Assembly (NCBI GenBank): GCA_017885365.1
Contig: JAFNGD010000154.1
Coordinates: 566 to 7,044, forward strand
DNA from: Nitrospirota bacterium
GTDB lineage: Bacteria > Nitrospirota > UBA9217
Direction: 5' to 3'
Length of the DNA: 6,479 nucleotides
Below the pieces are notes generated by a model. That model saw only the letters and a program-made list of their open reading frames with translations, searched no databases and was not told the DNA's origin. This document shows, one piece after another, positions 1-5,416 of the stretch (within the stretch, counting starts at the first letter, position 1; every line of letters starts with the position of its first letter). Made by a program: the position numbers and the translations under genes.

Positions 1-10
1 CCTATATGTT

Positions 11-18
11 GAGGGAGG
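11..18 (+). promoter_or_regulatory. Ribosome binding site of the OmpA-family gene
   Basis: GAGGGAGG ends 4 bases before the ATG at 23. This near-consensus Shine-Dalgarno fixes the start codon. The promoter lies outside the window. Confidence 0.75.
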
Positions 19-22
19 CCTT

Positions 23-874
23 ATGTTGAAACGTGTCCTGGGAATTCTCCTGCTGGTTGTGTGCGTAAGCCCGCTGAGTCCGGTTCTAGCGGCCAGCGAC
101 CCCAACGATGCCGAGGGCAGCAAGGACCCGGCCCTGTTCAGCCGTATGCCGGGGTTCCACATTTATAACTATAAGGAGCTTGATTTCGATCGCTTCGAAT
201 TTGAGGTCGGACCCCGCAAGACGCAGGCGGTCGAGGGTCGGCATGTTTATGTCGATTACTATGCCAACGAGGGCATCAAAGTTCCCAGCGGCCTGCAGAT
301 CGTCCGTAATTACGTCAATGCTGCCAAGGCTGTGGGAGGAACATCGCTTTATGCATTTGAGGACGGCGGCATTCAGTATGTCACATTGAAGGTCGTCAAG
401 AACAATGCCGAGGTCTGGGCCAGGGTCGAAGGGGCCGGGAACGGGATGTACAAGGTCCACATCATCGAAAAGCAGCTTATGAAGCAGGAGGTGGTGGCCA
501 ATGCCGAAAGCCTGGCGGGCAGCATCCGGGAGACCGGCAAGGCTGCCGTCTATGGCATCTATTTCGACACCGGCAAGGCGGAGATCAAGCCCGCGTCGGA
601 GCCGGCCCTGGTTGAGATCGCCAAGCTTCTCAAGGCAGATCCCAAGCTGAAGCTCTATGTGGTCGGCCACACCGACAATGTAGGCCTCTTTGGCCCCAAT
701 ATCAAACTGTCCGAGGACCGGGCGGCGGCGGTCGTAAAGGCCCTGGTCGGCAAATACGGCATCGTCTCCTCCCGCCTTACCCCCTTCGGCGACGGCCCCA
801 CGGCTCCGGTTGCCTCCAACAAAAGCGAGGAAGGACGAGCCAAGAACCGCCGGGTGGAACTGGTGGCCCAGTAA
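23..874 (+). CDS. Exported OmpA-family protein with DUF4892-like N-terminal region
   Basis: The 283-residue product starts at an ATG preceded by a strong Shine-Dalgarno (GAGGGAGG, 11-18). Residues 1-23 form a signal peptide (K3/R4, then a Leu/Val-rich core, ending VLA before ASD), so the mature protein is periplasmic or outer-membrane associated. Residues about 34-165 resemble the DUF4892-type region often placed before OmpA domains (RMPGF near 41-45, VEG near 70-72, LQIVRNY near 91-97); this match is from memory and is moderate. Residues about 175-283 are a full OmpA C-terminal peptidoglycan-binding domain: YFDTGKAEI at 180-188, GHTDN at 215-219 with D218, LSEDRA at 229-234 with R233, and NRRVEL at 275-280. 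D218 and R233 match the family's diaminopimelate-contacting residues. There is no Lys/Arg-poor lipobox and C14 lies within the hydrophobic core, so a lipoprotein is unlikely. By inference it tethers an envelope function to peptidoglycan. It stands alone here and converges with the next genes. Confidence 0.9.
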   Translation: MLKRVLGILLLVVCVSPLSPVLAASDPNDAEGSKDPALFSRMPGFHIYNYKELDFDRFEFEVGPRKTQAVEGRHVYVDYYANEGIKVPSGLQIVRNYVNAAKAVGGTSLYAFEDGGIQYVTLKVVKNNAEVWARVEGAGNGMYKVHIIEKQLMKQEVVANAESLAGSIRETGKAAVYGIYFDTGKAEIKPASEPALVEIAKLLKADPKLKLYVVGHTDNVGLFGPNIKLSEDRAAAVVKALVGKYGIVSSRLTPFGDGPTAPVASNKSEEGRAKNRRVELVAQ

Positions 875-902
875 TTGTTCCCGGGCGTACTGGCAGGTAT
901 CG

Positions 903-966
903 TCTCCTAGGCGTCATGAATCCAGGGTTATGAGACCTCAGAGGACCACTGCGGATCAGTCTTGAC
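903..966 (+). repeat. Dispersed intergenic repeat, copy A
   Basis: This copy reads TCTCCT (903-908), 8 variable bases, TGAATCCAG (917-925), 17 bases, then a 24-base block at 943-966 whose core is GGACCACTGCGG. The same blocks occur in the same order and orientation at 4389-4442. The first two blocks are identical with identical 8-base spacing, and the 24-base block matches at 20 of 24 positions. The spacer before the last block is 10 bases longer in this copy. It lies just downstream of the OmpA-family gene. Confidence 0.6.
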
Positions 967-992
967 GTGTTGACGTATCGACGCCCTTCACA

Positions 993-1007
993 GACCCCCG
1001 CTGGGTC
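993..1007. terminator. Possible weak terminator hairpin between convergent genes
   Basis: GACCC (993-997) pairs with GGGTC (1003-1007) across a 5-base loop, in the 170-base spacer between two converging genes. On the plus strand it is followed by a moderately T-rich stretch (ATCTTTACTGTTTAT) rather than a clean T-run. It is the best hairpin I see there, but the 5-bp stem is short. Confidence 0.25.
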
Positions 1008-1044
1008 AGATCTTTACTGTTTATATTCCCTTGCGCCGCCGACG

Positions 1045-1239
1045 TCATTTACCGCTCGTTACTTTCTTCGCGCCCTTGCACCGGGGACAGACGCTGGTCC
1101 CCTTGCCATGACAGTTCGCACAGGGCCGCTGAGCGGCATTGCTGCTGGGCTGCCTTCCCTGCCCGCGGCAGACCGGACACGGCAGGGAGCCTCTACCCTT
1201 GCATTCCGGACAGGCTATCGTTGCTGTTGGATCTGACAT
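1045..1239 (-). CDS. DnaJ-type zinc-finger miniprotein (no J domain)
   Basis: The 64-residue protein consists almost entirely of four CxxC knuckles: CPECKGRG (C10, C13), CPVCRGQG (C21, C24), CANCHGKG (C40, C43) and CPRCKGAK (C51, C54). The CxxCxGxG pattern is that of the cysteine-rich zinc-binding domain of DnaJ/Hsp40, with eight cysteines able to hold two zinc ions. Spacing between knuckles (7, 15 and 7 residues) is tighter than in DnaJ, and there is no J domain (no HPD) or substrate domain. An upstream purine-rich GGAAGGAAGG precedes the ATG. It starts 20 bases after the SspB-like gene stops, so the two are almost certainly one transcript. By inference it is a small holdase-like, adaptor or RNA/protein-binding factor; Anti-TRAP-like proteins also use this fold, but nothing here points to tryptophan regulation. 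Function is not established. Confidence 0.8.
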   Translation of the reverse strand: MSDPTATIACPECKGRGSLPCPVCRGQGRQPSSNAAQRPCANCHGKGTSVCPRCKGAKKVTSGK

Positions 1240-1259
1240 TTGATTTTCCTTCCTTCCCT

Positions 1260-1670
1260 CTATGTCTTCCTTTTTTTAAAGTCACTCATCGAAACGACCT
1301 GCTTGCCATCAGCCTGCCCGGCATCCTTTTCCGGCGATGCCGCAGGTTCTTTGCTCATATCGCTCCTGACAAGTTGCACCCCTGCCTCCGGTGAAAACAC
1401 GCCCAGCAGATCGTCGTGATGGACAAAGACGTCTTCCTTGCGCGCGCCAAAGGCGAGGACGCAGGTGAGGTTTCCCTCGGCATCCCAGTTCAGTGTCGTA
1501 TTGGTCTTGTTATTGAAGACCAGTATCAGCCTCTGCTTCTTCTCCTCTTCCGTGAAACCGCGCTTCCCGATGATCGTTCTGCCAGAATATTTCACGATGA
1601 GGAAGACACTGCCGAAATCGTTCCAGATATCGTAGAACAACCGCTGCATATACTCGACCTGTTTTTTCAT
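1260..1670 (-). CDS. SspB-like ClpXP adaptor protein
   Basis: The 136-residue protein looks like a diverged member of the SspB family, which tethers ssrA-tagged and other substrates to ClpXP. The visible family pattern is the helix then strand start (residues 7-30, FYDIWNDFG and VFLIVKYSG), a hydrophobic strand LILVFNN (48-54), the core LAFGARKEDVFV (72-83, equivalent to the FGG/P-x-x-V-x-V strand pair) and LLGVFSPEAGVQLV (88-101, matching the SspB segment where the fold closes on a GVQ-like turn). Residues 104-123 are a charged, Ala/Pro/Ser-rich linker with no fold. The end, QVVSMSDFKKRKT, resembles the short ClpX-binding tail of alpha-proteobacterial SspB (VVS-x-x-x-F-basic, recalled, not searched). 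The start is supported by AAAGG about 7 bases before the ATG. It is first in a two-gene operon with the zinc-finger miniprotein. The body is shorter than classical SspB and sequence identity looks low, so the assignment rests on architecture plus tail. Confidence 0.65.
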   Translation of the reverse strand: MKKQVEYMQRLFYDIWNDFGSVFLIVKYSGRTIIGKRGFTEEEKKQRLILVFNNKTNTTLNWDAEGNLTCVLAFGARKEDVFVHHDDLLGVFSPEAGVQLVRSDMSKEPAASPEKDAGQADGKQVVSMSDFKKRKT

Positions 1671-1748
1671 ATCAAACCTTTACATGATAAGCGGCAGATG
1701 ATGGGACCGCTGAGGGTTAGCCTTGACCATTCTGTTGAATAGATAATA

Positions 1749-1777
1749 ATTATATCCCAAAGACGCTAAGCTCGCAA
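1749..1777 (-). promoter_or_regulatory. Sigma70-type promoter of the SspB-like/zinc-finger operon
   Basis: On the minus strand an exact TATAAT occupies 1754-1749, and TTGCGA (4 of 6 to TTGACA) occupies 1777-1772, with the ideal 17-base spacer. Transcription would start near 1742, giving a leader of about 70 bases before the ATG at 1670. The -35 hexamer lies within the CGCAAAG arm of the repeat structure at 1773-1830. Confidence 0.6.
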
Positions 1778-1830
1778 AGAAAGGTCGCATCATTTGGTTG
1801 CAAAACCAGGCTATAAAGATTTCCTTTGCG
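1773..1830. repeat. Nested inverted repeat in the kinase/SspB spacer
   Basis: Outer arms CGCAAAG (1773-1779) and CTTTGCG (1824-1830) are perfect complements, and the pairing continues as AAA/TTT after a one-base bulge. Inside lies a second hairpin, TGGTT (1795-1799) and AACCA (1804-1808), with a GCAA loop on the plus strand. The flank AGACGCTAAGCTCGCAAAG (1761-1779) has the look of the low-complexity intergenic repeats common in Geobacter- and Nitrospirota-like genomes. The region 1671-1997 otherwise holds only the operon promoter, a TGGCC/GGCCA hairpin (1879-1891) and a direct GGCCATTG repeat (1861 and 1887). Confidence 0.45.
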
Positions 1831-1997
1831 TGGTTCCCTAAGCGGCCGCTGTTGGTTTTAGGCCATTGCGGCTCAACGTGGCCTTGGGCCATTGTCGTGA
1901 GACGCCTTTTTCGTTTCAGCCTTTTGATGCCGGCTTGTCCAGGTTAGGACATATAACAAAGAGCTGCAGCCGGAGACTACTGCACCTTCCGTCTGAT

Positions 1998-4229
1998 CTA
2001 TGATCTCAGCGGCAGGGTGAACGTGAAGACACTCCCTTTCCCGGGCGTGCTCTCGGCCCATATCCTGCCGCCATGGTACTCGACGATCTGGCGCGCGATG
2101 GCGAGGCCGAGCCCCGTGCCCTCGACCGCGCTGGCGAGCTGATCGTCCGATCGCCGGAACTTCTCGAAGATCAGCTCGAGGTCCCCTTTCGCGATACCCA
2201 TGCCCGTATCCGAGATCTCCACGACGATCTGGTCCCCGGGAGATGTTTCCTGGCGCACCGCGACATGGACGGCGCCTCCCCGTGGCGTGAACTTGACGGC
2301 ATTGGAGAGGATGTTGGTCACGACCTGCAGAAGGCGGTCATAGTCTCCGGCAAGCGGGTCGATGGGTGAGTCGAACGTGGTCGTCAGGCGGAGCTCCTTA
2401 TCCCCGAACAGCGGCCCCATGTTCGTGGTGGCATTCCGGACGATGTCTTCCAGGGACACGTTCGCGATCCGCCACATCATGGAACCGGATTCGATCCGGG
2501 AAAGATCGAGAAAGTCGGCGATGAGGAGGGCAAGACGATCGGCTTCGACATTGACGGTGTTCATGATCTTCGCCTTCTGCGGTTCCGGCATGCCCGGTTT
2601 CATGACGATCAGCTCGACGAAGGCCTTGATGGTCGAGAGCGGCGTGCGCAGTTCGTGGGAGACAACGGAAATAAAGTCGGATTTCATCTTGTCGATCGCC
2701 TGCAGTTTCTCGTTCGCCGCCTGCAGCTGCGCGATAAGCCGCTCCCGTTCCTCCTCGCCGCGCTTGCGGTCCGTGATGTCCCGTTCGACCGCAAGGACGC
2801 GCCCCGCGCCGCCGATCCGCGTCACCGACTGCACCACTTCAATCCAGAATAGTTCGCCGTTCTTCCGTCTGGCCAGCCATTCAAAATGCTGGGGCCCCTC
2901 CTCGACGGTCTTGCGTATCCATTCCCGCGCTTCCCGCAAGGAGTAGGGCGACTCTCCCGAGCTGAGGTCCTGCGCCGTCCGTTGCAGGATCTCCTCACGG
3001 GAATAGCCGTACAATTCTTCCACGGTCTTGTTGATCTCGATGATCTTTCCTGACCCGGCGTCATGCACGAAGATGGCGTCCTTGGTCGTGTTGAAGATGT
3101 CCCGGTAATTCCGCTCGCTCTCGACCAGCGCCTGTTCCCGCAGCGAGAGTTGGAGGGCCATCTTATCGAACGTCTGGCCCAGCCTGCCCAGTTCGCCGCC
3201 GGTGACCAGGTCGGATACCCTGACGTGAAGATCGCCCTCGGCCAGATTTCGCGAGGCGTTCTCCAAGAGGGTGACCCGGTCCGCGATCGAGCGTTTCCCG
3301 ATAAACCAGGCGAAAAAGACCGCCAGAGCGAGAGATGAAGTAAAGAGCGCCAGGTTCCGCACCAGCGCCCTGGTGGATTCCGCCAGAGCCACGTCGAAGG
3401 GGATCCCCGCACGAATATACATATAGGGTGCCTGTTCGCCGGGAAGGCGCAGTTTGCGCCAGGTCAGGATGCGGATGTCGCCGCTGATCGTAGGCATGCG
3501 ATCGACCGTCTTGACATCAGGACCATCCTGCATTTGCTTGAACAGGACGGCATCGTAGAGCCTGCCGATGTATTCCCCCGGTTTGATCGGGCGGTAGAGC
3601 ACCATCCCTTTGTGGTCCAGCAGGAGAAAACTCGCGCCGGCAGGCAGCTTGGCGCGTTCGAGCACCTGTTTGTAGATATCAAGCACGAACCCGACACCGA
3701 TGACGCCGATCGTGGCGCCGCGTTCATTCTTCAGGGGATAGGCCACGTTGAAGGACGGCCGCGTCGTCGCCCGGCTGATGACGTATTCTCCAGATGACAG
3801 CTGGCCGCTGGTAATGGCCTTCTTGAAGTAGAGCCGGTCGGATACGTTCTGATGCAGAAGGTGCGGAACGGCGGAGGCCCAGACACGGCCGTTCCGATCG
3901 GTCATGAAGATGTTCGAATACTGGGCGTTCACTTTGAGGATATCTTGGAGGATCGGCTGCACCTTCGCGGCATTCTGCTTCTTGACGTCGGGCAGCTGGG
4001 CCAGCGTAATGATCGCCTGCTGCGCTGCAGTTATGAGGTTCTGCTGTTCTGCTTCAATGGTGTCTGCAAGCCGCAACGTTTCCCTGCGGGCGTTGTTTCT
4101 TGCATCTTCCCGCATCTGGATCCCGGAATACACGATGATGCCCGCTGCCGGCATGGCAACGATGAAGGCAAGGAGGAGGAGCTGAGCCCTGATGGACATG
4201 GATAACAATCTGGTCATCATGTTTTTCAT
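1998..4229 (-). CDS. Membrane sensor histidine kinase (Cache-HAMP-PAS-HisKA-HATPase)
   Basis: Numbered from the upstream in-frame ATG (4244), this is a 748-residue inner-membrane kinase. TM1 spans about 18-40, a periplasmic Cache-type sensor about 41-290 (DRLYF at 136-140), TM2 about 297-317, HAMP about 314-370 (NLAEGD at 333-338), PAS/PAC about 376-493 (RDITDRKR near 488-495), a short coiled coil about 495-520, HisKA with phospho-acceptor H530 in SHELRTPLS, and HATPase_c to the end with the N box (N644, N648), G1 DTGMGI (679-684), F box FEKFR (693-697) and G2 GTGLGL (709-714). All catalytic boxes are intact. There is no receiver or output domain. I prefer the ATG at 4229 because GAGG lies 9 bases before it, whereas 4244 has no clear Shine-Dalgarno; this drops five residues. 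Cache domains of this kind usually bind small organic ligands. No response regulator is in the window, so the target and signal are unknown. Confidence 0.93.
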   Translation of the reverse strand: MKNMMTRLLSMSIRAQLLLLAFIVAMPAAGIIVYSGIQMREDARNNARRETLRLADTIEAEQQNLITAAQQAIITLAQLPDVKKQNAAKVQPILQDILKVNAQYSNIFMTDRNGRVWASAVPHLLHQNVSDRLYFKKAITSGQLSSGEYVISRATTRPSFNVAYPLKNERGATIGVIGVGFVLDIYKQVLERAKLPAGASFLLLDHKGMVLYRPIKPGEYIGRLYDAVLFKQMQDGPDVKTVDRMPTISGDIRILTWRKLRLPGEQAPYMYIRAGIPFDVALAESTRALVRNLALFTSSLALAVFFAWFIGKRSIADRVTLLENASRNLAEGDLHVRVSDLVTGGELGRLGQTFDKMALQLSLREQALVESERNYRDIFNTTKDAIFVHDAGSGKIIEINKTVEELYGYSREEILQRTAQDLSSGESPYSLREAREWIRKTVEEGPQHFEWLARRKNGELFWIEVVQSVTRIGGAGRVLAVERDITDRKRGEEERERLIAQLQAANEKLQAIDKMKSDFISVVSHELRTPLSTIKAFVELIVMKPGMPEPQKAKIMNTVNVEADRLALLIADFLDLSRIESGSMMWRIANVSLEDIVRNATTNMGPLFGDKELRLTTTFDSPIDPLAGDYDRLLQVVTNILSNAVKFTPRGGAVHVAVRQETSPGDQIVVEISDTGMGIAKGDLELIFEKFRRSDDQLASAVEGTGLGLAIARQIVEYHGGRIWAESTPGKGSVFTFTLPLRS

Positions 4230-4238
4230 CGGAAAGAG

Positions 4239-4242
4239 CCTC
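4239..4242 (-). promoter_or_regulatory. Ribosome binding site deciding the kinase start
   Basis: GAGG on the minus strand sits 9 bases before the ATG at 4229 and overlaps the alternative ATG at 4244. It favours the internal start and a 743-residue product. Confidence 0.45.
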
Positions 4243-4277
4243 ATTGCTTAAACGGCAATCCGTTACAAATACAAAAG

Positions 4278-4289
4278 CATAACGTTATG
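4278..4289. promoter_or_regulatory. 12-bp perfect palindrome upstream of the kinase, possible operator
   Basis: CATAACGTTATG is its own reverse complement and lies 33-60 bases upstream of the kinase start. One or two such palindromes are expected by chance in a window of this size, so only its position makes it notable. Between it and the gene is a small AACGG/CCGTT hairpin (4251-4264). Confidence 0.3.
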
Positions 4290-4388
4290 GTACCTTGTCA
4301 TTGCGATTGACCGCTGGGAGCGCGGCTATCGCGTCAGAGCTGCCCGGCGCAGAGGTGGCAAAAGCCTTATTCCTGTGCCGTTTCAGGA

Positions 4389-4442
4389 TCTCCTGCCTCC
4401 CGTGAATCCAGCAACCACGGACCGCTGCGGGTCAGGCTCGAC
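4389..4442 (+). repeat. Dispersed intergenic repeat, copy B
   Basis: The blocks are TCTCCT (4389-4394), 8 bases, TGAATCCAG (4403-4411), 7 bases, then a 24-base block (4419-4442) with core GGACCGCTGCGGGTCAG. This matches copy A at 903-966 in order, orientation and block identity. The core can fold on itself (GACC with GGTC, CCG with CGG), better in this copy than in copy A. Confidence 0.6.
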
Positions 4443-4474
4443 CGGGAAATCCTGTTTCGTCGGAATATGACACG

Positions 4475-4503
4475 AGCATAGTATAGAGCACATGAAATTG
4501 CAA
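4475..4503 (-). promoter_or_regulatory. Possible promoter reading toward the kinase
   Basis: On the minus strand TTGCAA (4503-4498) and TATGCT (4480-4475) are each 4 of 6 to consensus with a 17-base spacer. If used, it would give a leader of about 240 bases that includes repeat copy B and the palindrome. This is weak evidence. Confidence 0.25.
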
Positions 4504-4630
4504 GGATTTCGATGGGGCATGCAGGGTGGGAGGGTAAATCAAACTCGGTGACACTGGTGCGGTATATTGGACACGGAGACTTTGAGACGCAGAGAGCATC
4601 CTGCACGCTGCTGCTCGCCAAGTGAGAGCG

Positions 4631-5365
4631 CTACTTCATGTTTCGGATGCGGACCTCCGTGTCCTTCTGAGCCTTCATCAGCGCCGTAAGCTTCGAGACA
4701 TCCGTATCGCCGGTATGATAAGGGTACAGCACCTTGGGCTTGAACATCTTCGCTGCATCGGCGACCATCTCCGGCGTCATGGTGTAGGGAAGGTTCATCG
4801 GCAGAAAGGCGATATCAATGTTCTTGAATCCCTTCATTTCGGGAATATTTTCCGTGTCGCCTGCTACATAGACCCTTTTGTCGCCAAAGGTAATGATGTA
4901 GCCGTTCCCGGAACCTTTGGGATGATAGGGCTGGCCGTTCTCACGCTTGCTTACGATATTATAGGCATGAACCGCCTCGATGGTCAGACCATCGACGGTC
5001 TTTGTGTCCCCGTTCTTCATGACCATCCCGCCGCTCACCTGGGCTGCGCCGGCCTCGGTCAGGACGATCGTCGTCTTCTCTGTGCGGACCTTCTCCATCG
5101 CAGCAGGATCAAGATGGTCCCGATGCTCGTGGGTGATGAGAATGACGTCGGCTTTGGGAATTTTGGCATAGTCAGCAAGCTTGCTGTAGGGATCAACATG
5201 GATGATCTTGCCGCTGAAGGAGAACATCAGGGATCCGTGGCCGATGAAGGTGATCACAAGATCGCCGCGCGAGGTCTTGATGATGTCCCTTGGGAACTGC
5301 TCCTGAGCGTATGCCGAGGTCGCGAGGACCATGATGAACAGAAGAGACTGACAGAGCTTATCCAT
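4631..5365 (-). CDS. Periplasmic metallo-beta-lactamase-fold hydrolase (UlaG-like)
   Basis: I place the start at the ATG at 5365, giving 244 residues, because AGGAGG (5373-5378) sits 7 bases before it. An upstream ATG at 5401 would add 12 residues without a good site and would spoil the signal peptide. From this start, residues 1-20 are a signal peptide (MDK, then LLFIMVLATSA, cleavage after AYA), so the enzyme is exported. The metal site is complete: HEHRDH with H79, H81, D83 and H84, then H133, D170 in AGDT and H217 in YPYHTG. The early GHGS motif (54-57 of the longer form) is typical of the UlaG/Lactamase_B_2-like branch. These are metal-dependent hydrolases with varied substrates; nothing visible fixes the substrate here. 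Most UlaG-like relatives are cytoplasmic, so export is a point of interest. It follows the YkgJ-family gene by 51 bases, probably in one transcript. Confidence 0.85.
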   Translation of the reverse strand: MDKLCQSLLFIMVLATSAYAQEQFPRDIIKTSRGDLVITFIGHGSLMFSFSGKIIHVDPYSKLADYAKIPKADVILITHEHRDHLDPAAMEKVRTEKTTIVLTEAGAAQVSGGMVMKNGDTKTVDGLTIEAVHAYNIVSKRENGQPYHPKGSGNGYIITFGDKRVYVAGDTENIPEMKGFKNIDIAFLPMNLPYTMTPEMVADAAKMFKPKVLYPYHTGDTDVSKLTALMKAQKDTEVRIRNMK

Positions 5366-5372
5366 GAAGGCA

Positions 5373-5378
5373 CCTCCT
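5373..5378 (-). promoter_or_regulatory. Ribosome binding site deciding the MBL hydrolase start
   Basis: The minus strand reads AGGAGG 7 bases before the ATG at 5365. It is the strongest Shine-Dalgarno on the minus strand in this window and supports the shorter, signal-peptide-bearing start. Confidence 0.75.
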
Positions 5379-5416
5379 CTTCCGGACAGAGCACAGGGCA
5401 TCAGTCCGGAAGCTTT

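Larger units (their letters stand above)
4245..4630. other. 386-base spacer between the kinase and the MBL hydrolase
   Basis: No convincing gene is present. The spacer holds the palindrome at 4278-4289, dispersed repeat copy B (4389-4442), a possible minus-strand promoter (4475-4503) and a degenerate repeat-like ACACGGAGAC plus GAGACGCAGAGAG tract (4571-4596). An 84-codon minus-strand reading frame crosses it but shows no protein-like pattern and runs through the repeats. Confidence 0.55.

Noticed and set aside
86..670. 194-codon minus-strand frame inside the OmpA-family gene
   Set aside because: It is a mirror of the plus-strand gene, which has a signal peptide, a strong Shine-Dalgarno and a complete OmpA domain.
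868..893. CCAGTA/TACTGG inverted repeat at the end of the OmpA-family gene as a terminator
   Set aside because: The stem is 6 bp with a 14-base loop, it includes the stop codon region, and no T-run follows.
967..1236. 89-codon plus-strand frame opposite the zinc-finger gene
   Set aside because: It is a shadow of the four-CxxC protein on the minus strand, which has regular knuckle spacing and an operon context.
1842..1850. GCGGCCGC palindrome in the kinase/SspB spacer as an operator
   Set aside because: It is a GC-rich palindrome expected from base composition, lies upstream of the promoter without half-site partners, and has no further support.
1680..1892. 70-codon minus-strand frame in the kinase/SspB spacer
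   Set aside because: It reads through the inverted repeat and the operon promoter, has no good ribosome site and gives a sequence typical of translated repeats.
2822..3412. Long alternative frames within the sensor kinase
   Set aside because: They are out-of-frame products rich in Arg, Ser and Trp, overlapping an intact kinase with every catalytic box present.
4367..4621. 84-codon minus-strand frame in the 386-base spacer
   Set aside because: It crosses repeat copy B and the degenerate repeat tract, lacks any fold-like pattern and has no clear ribosome binding site.
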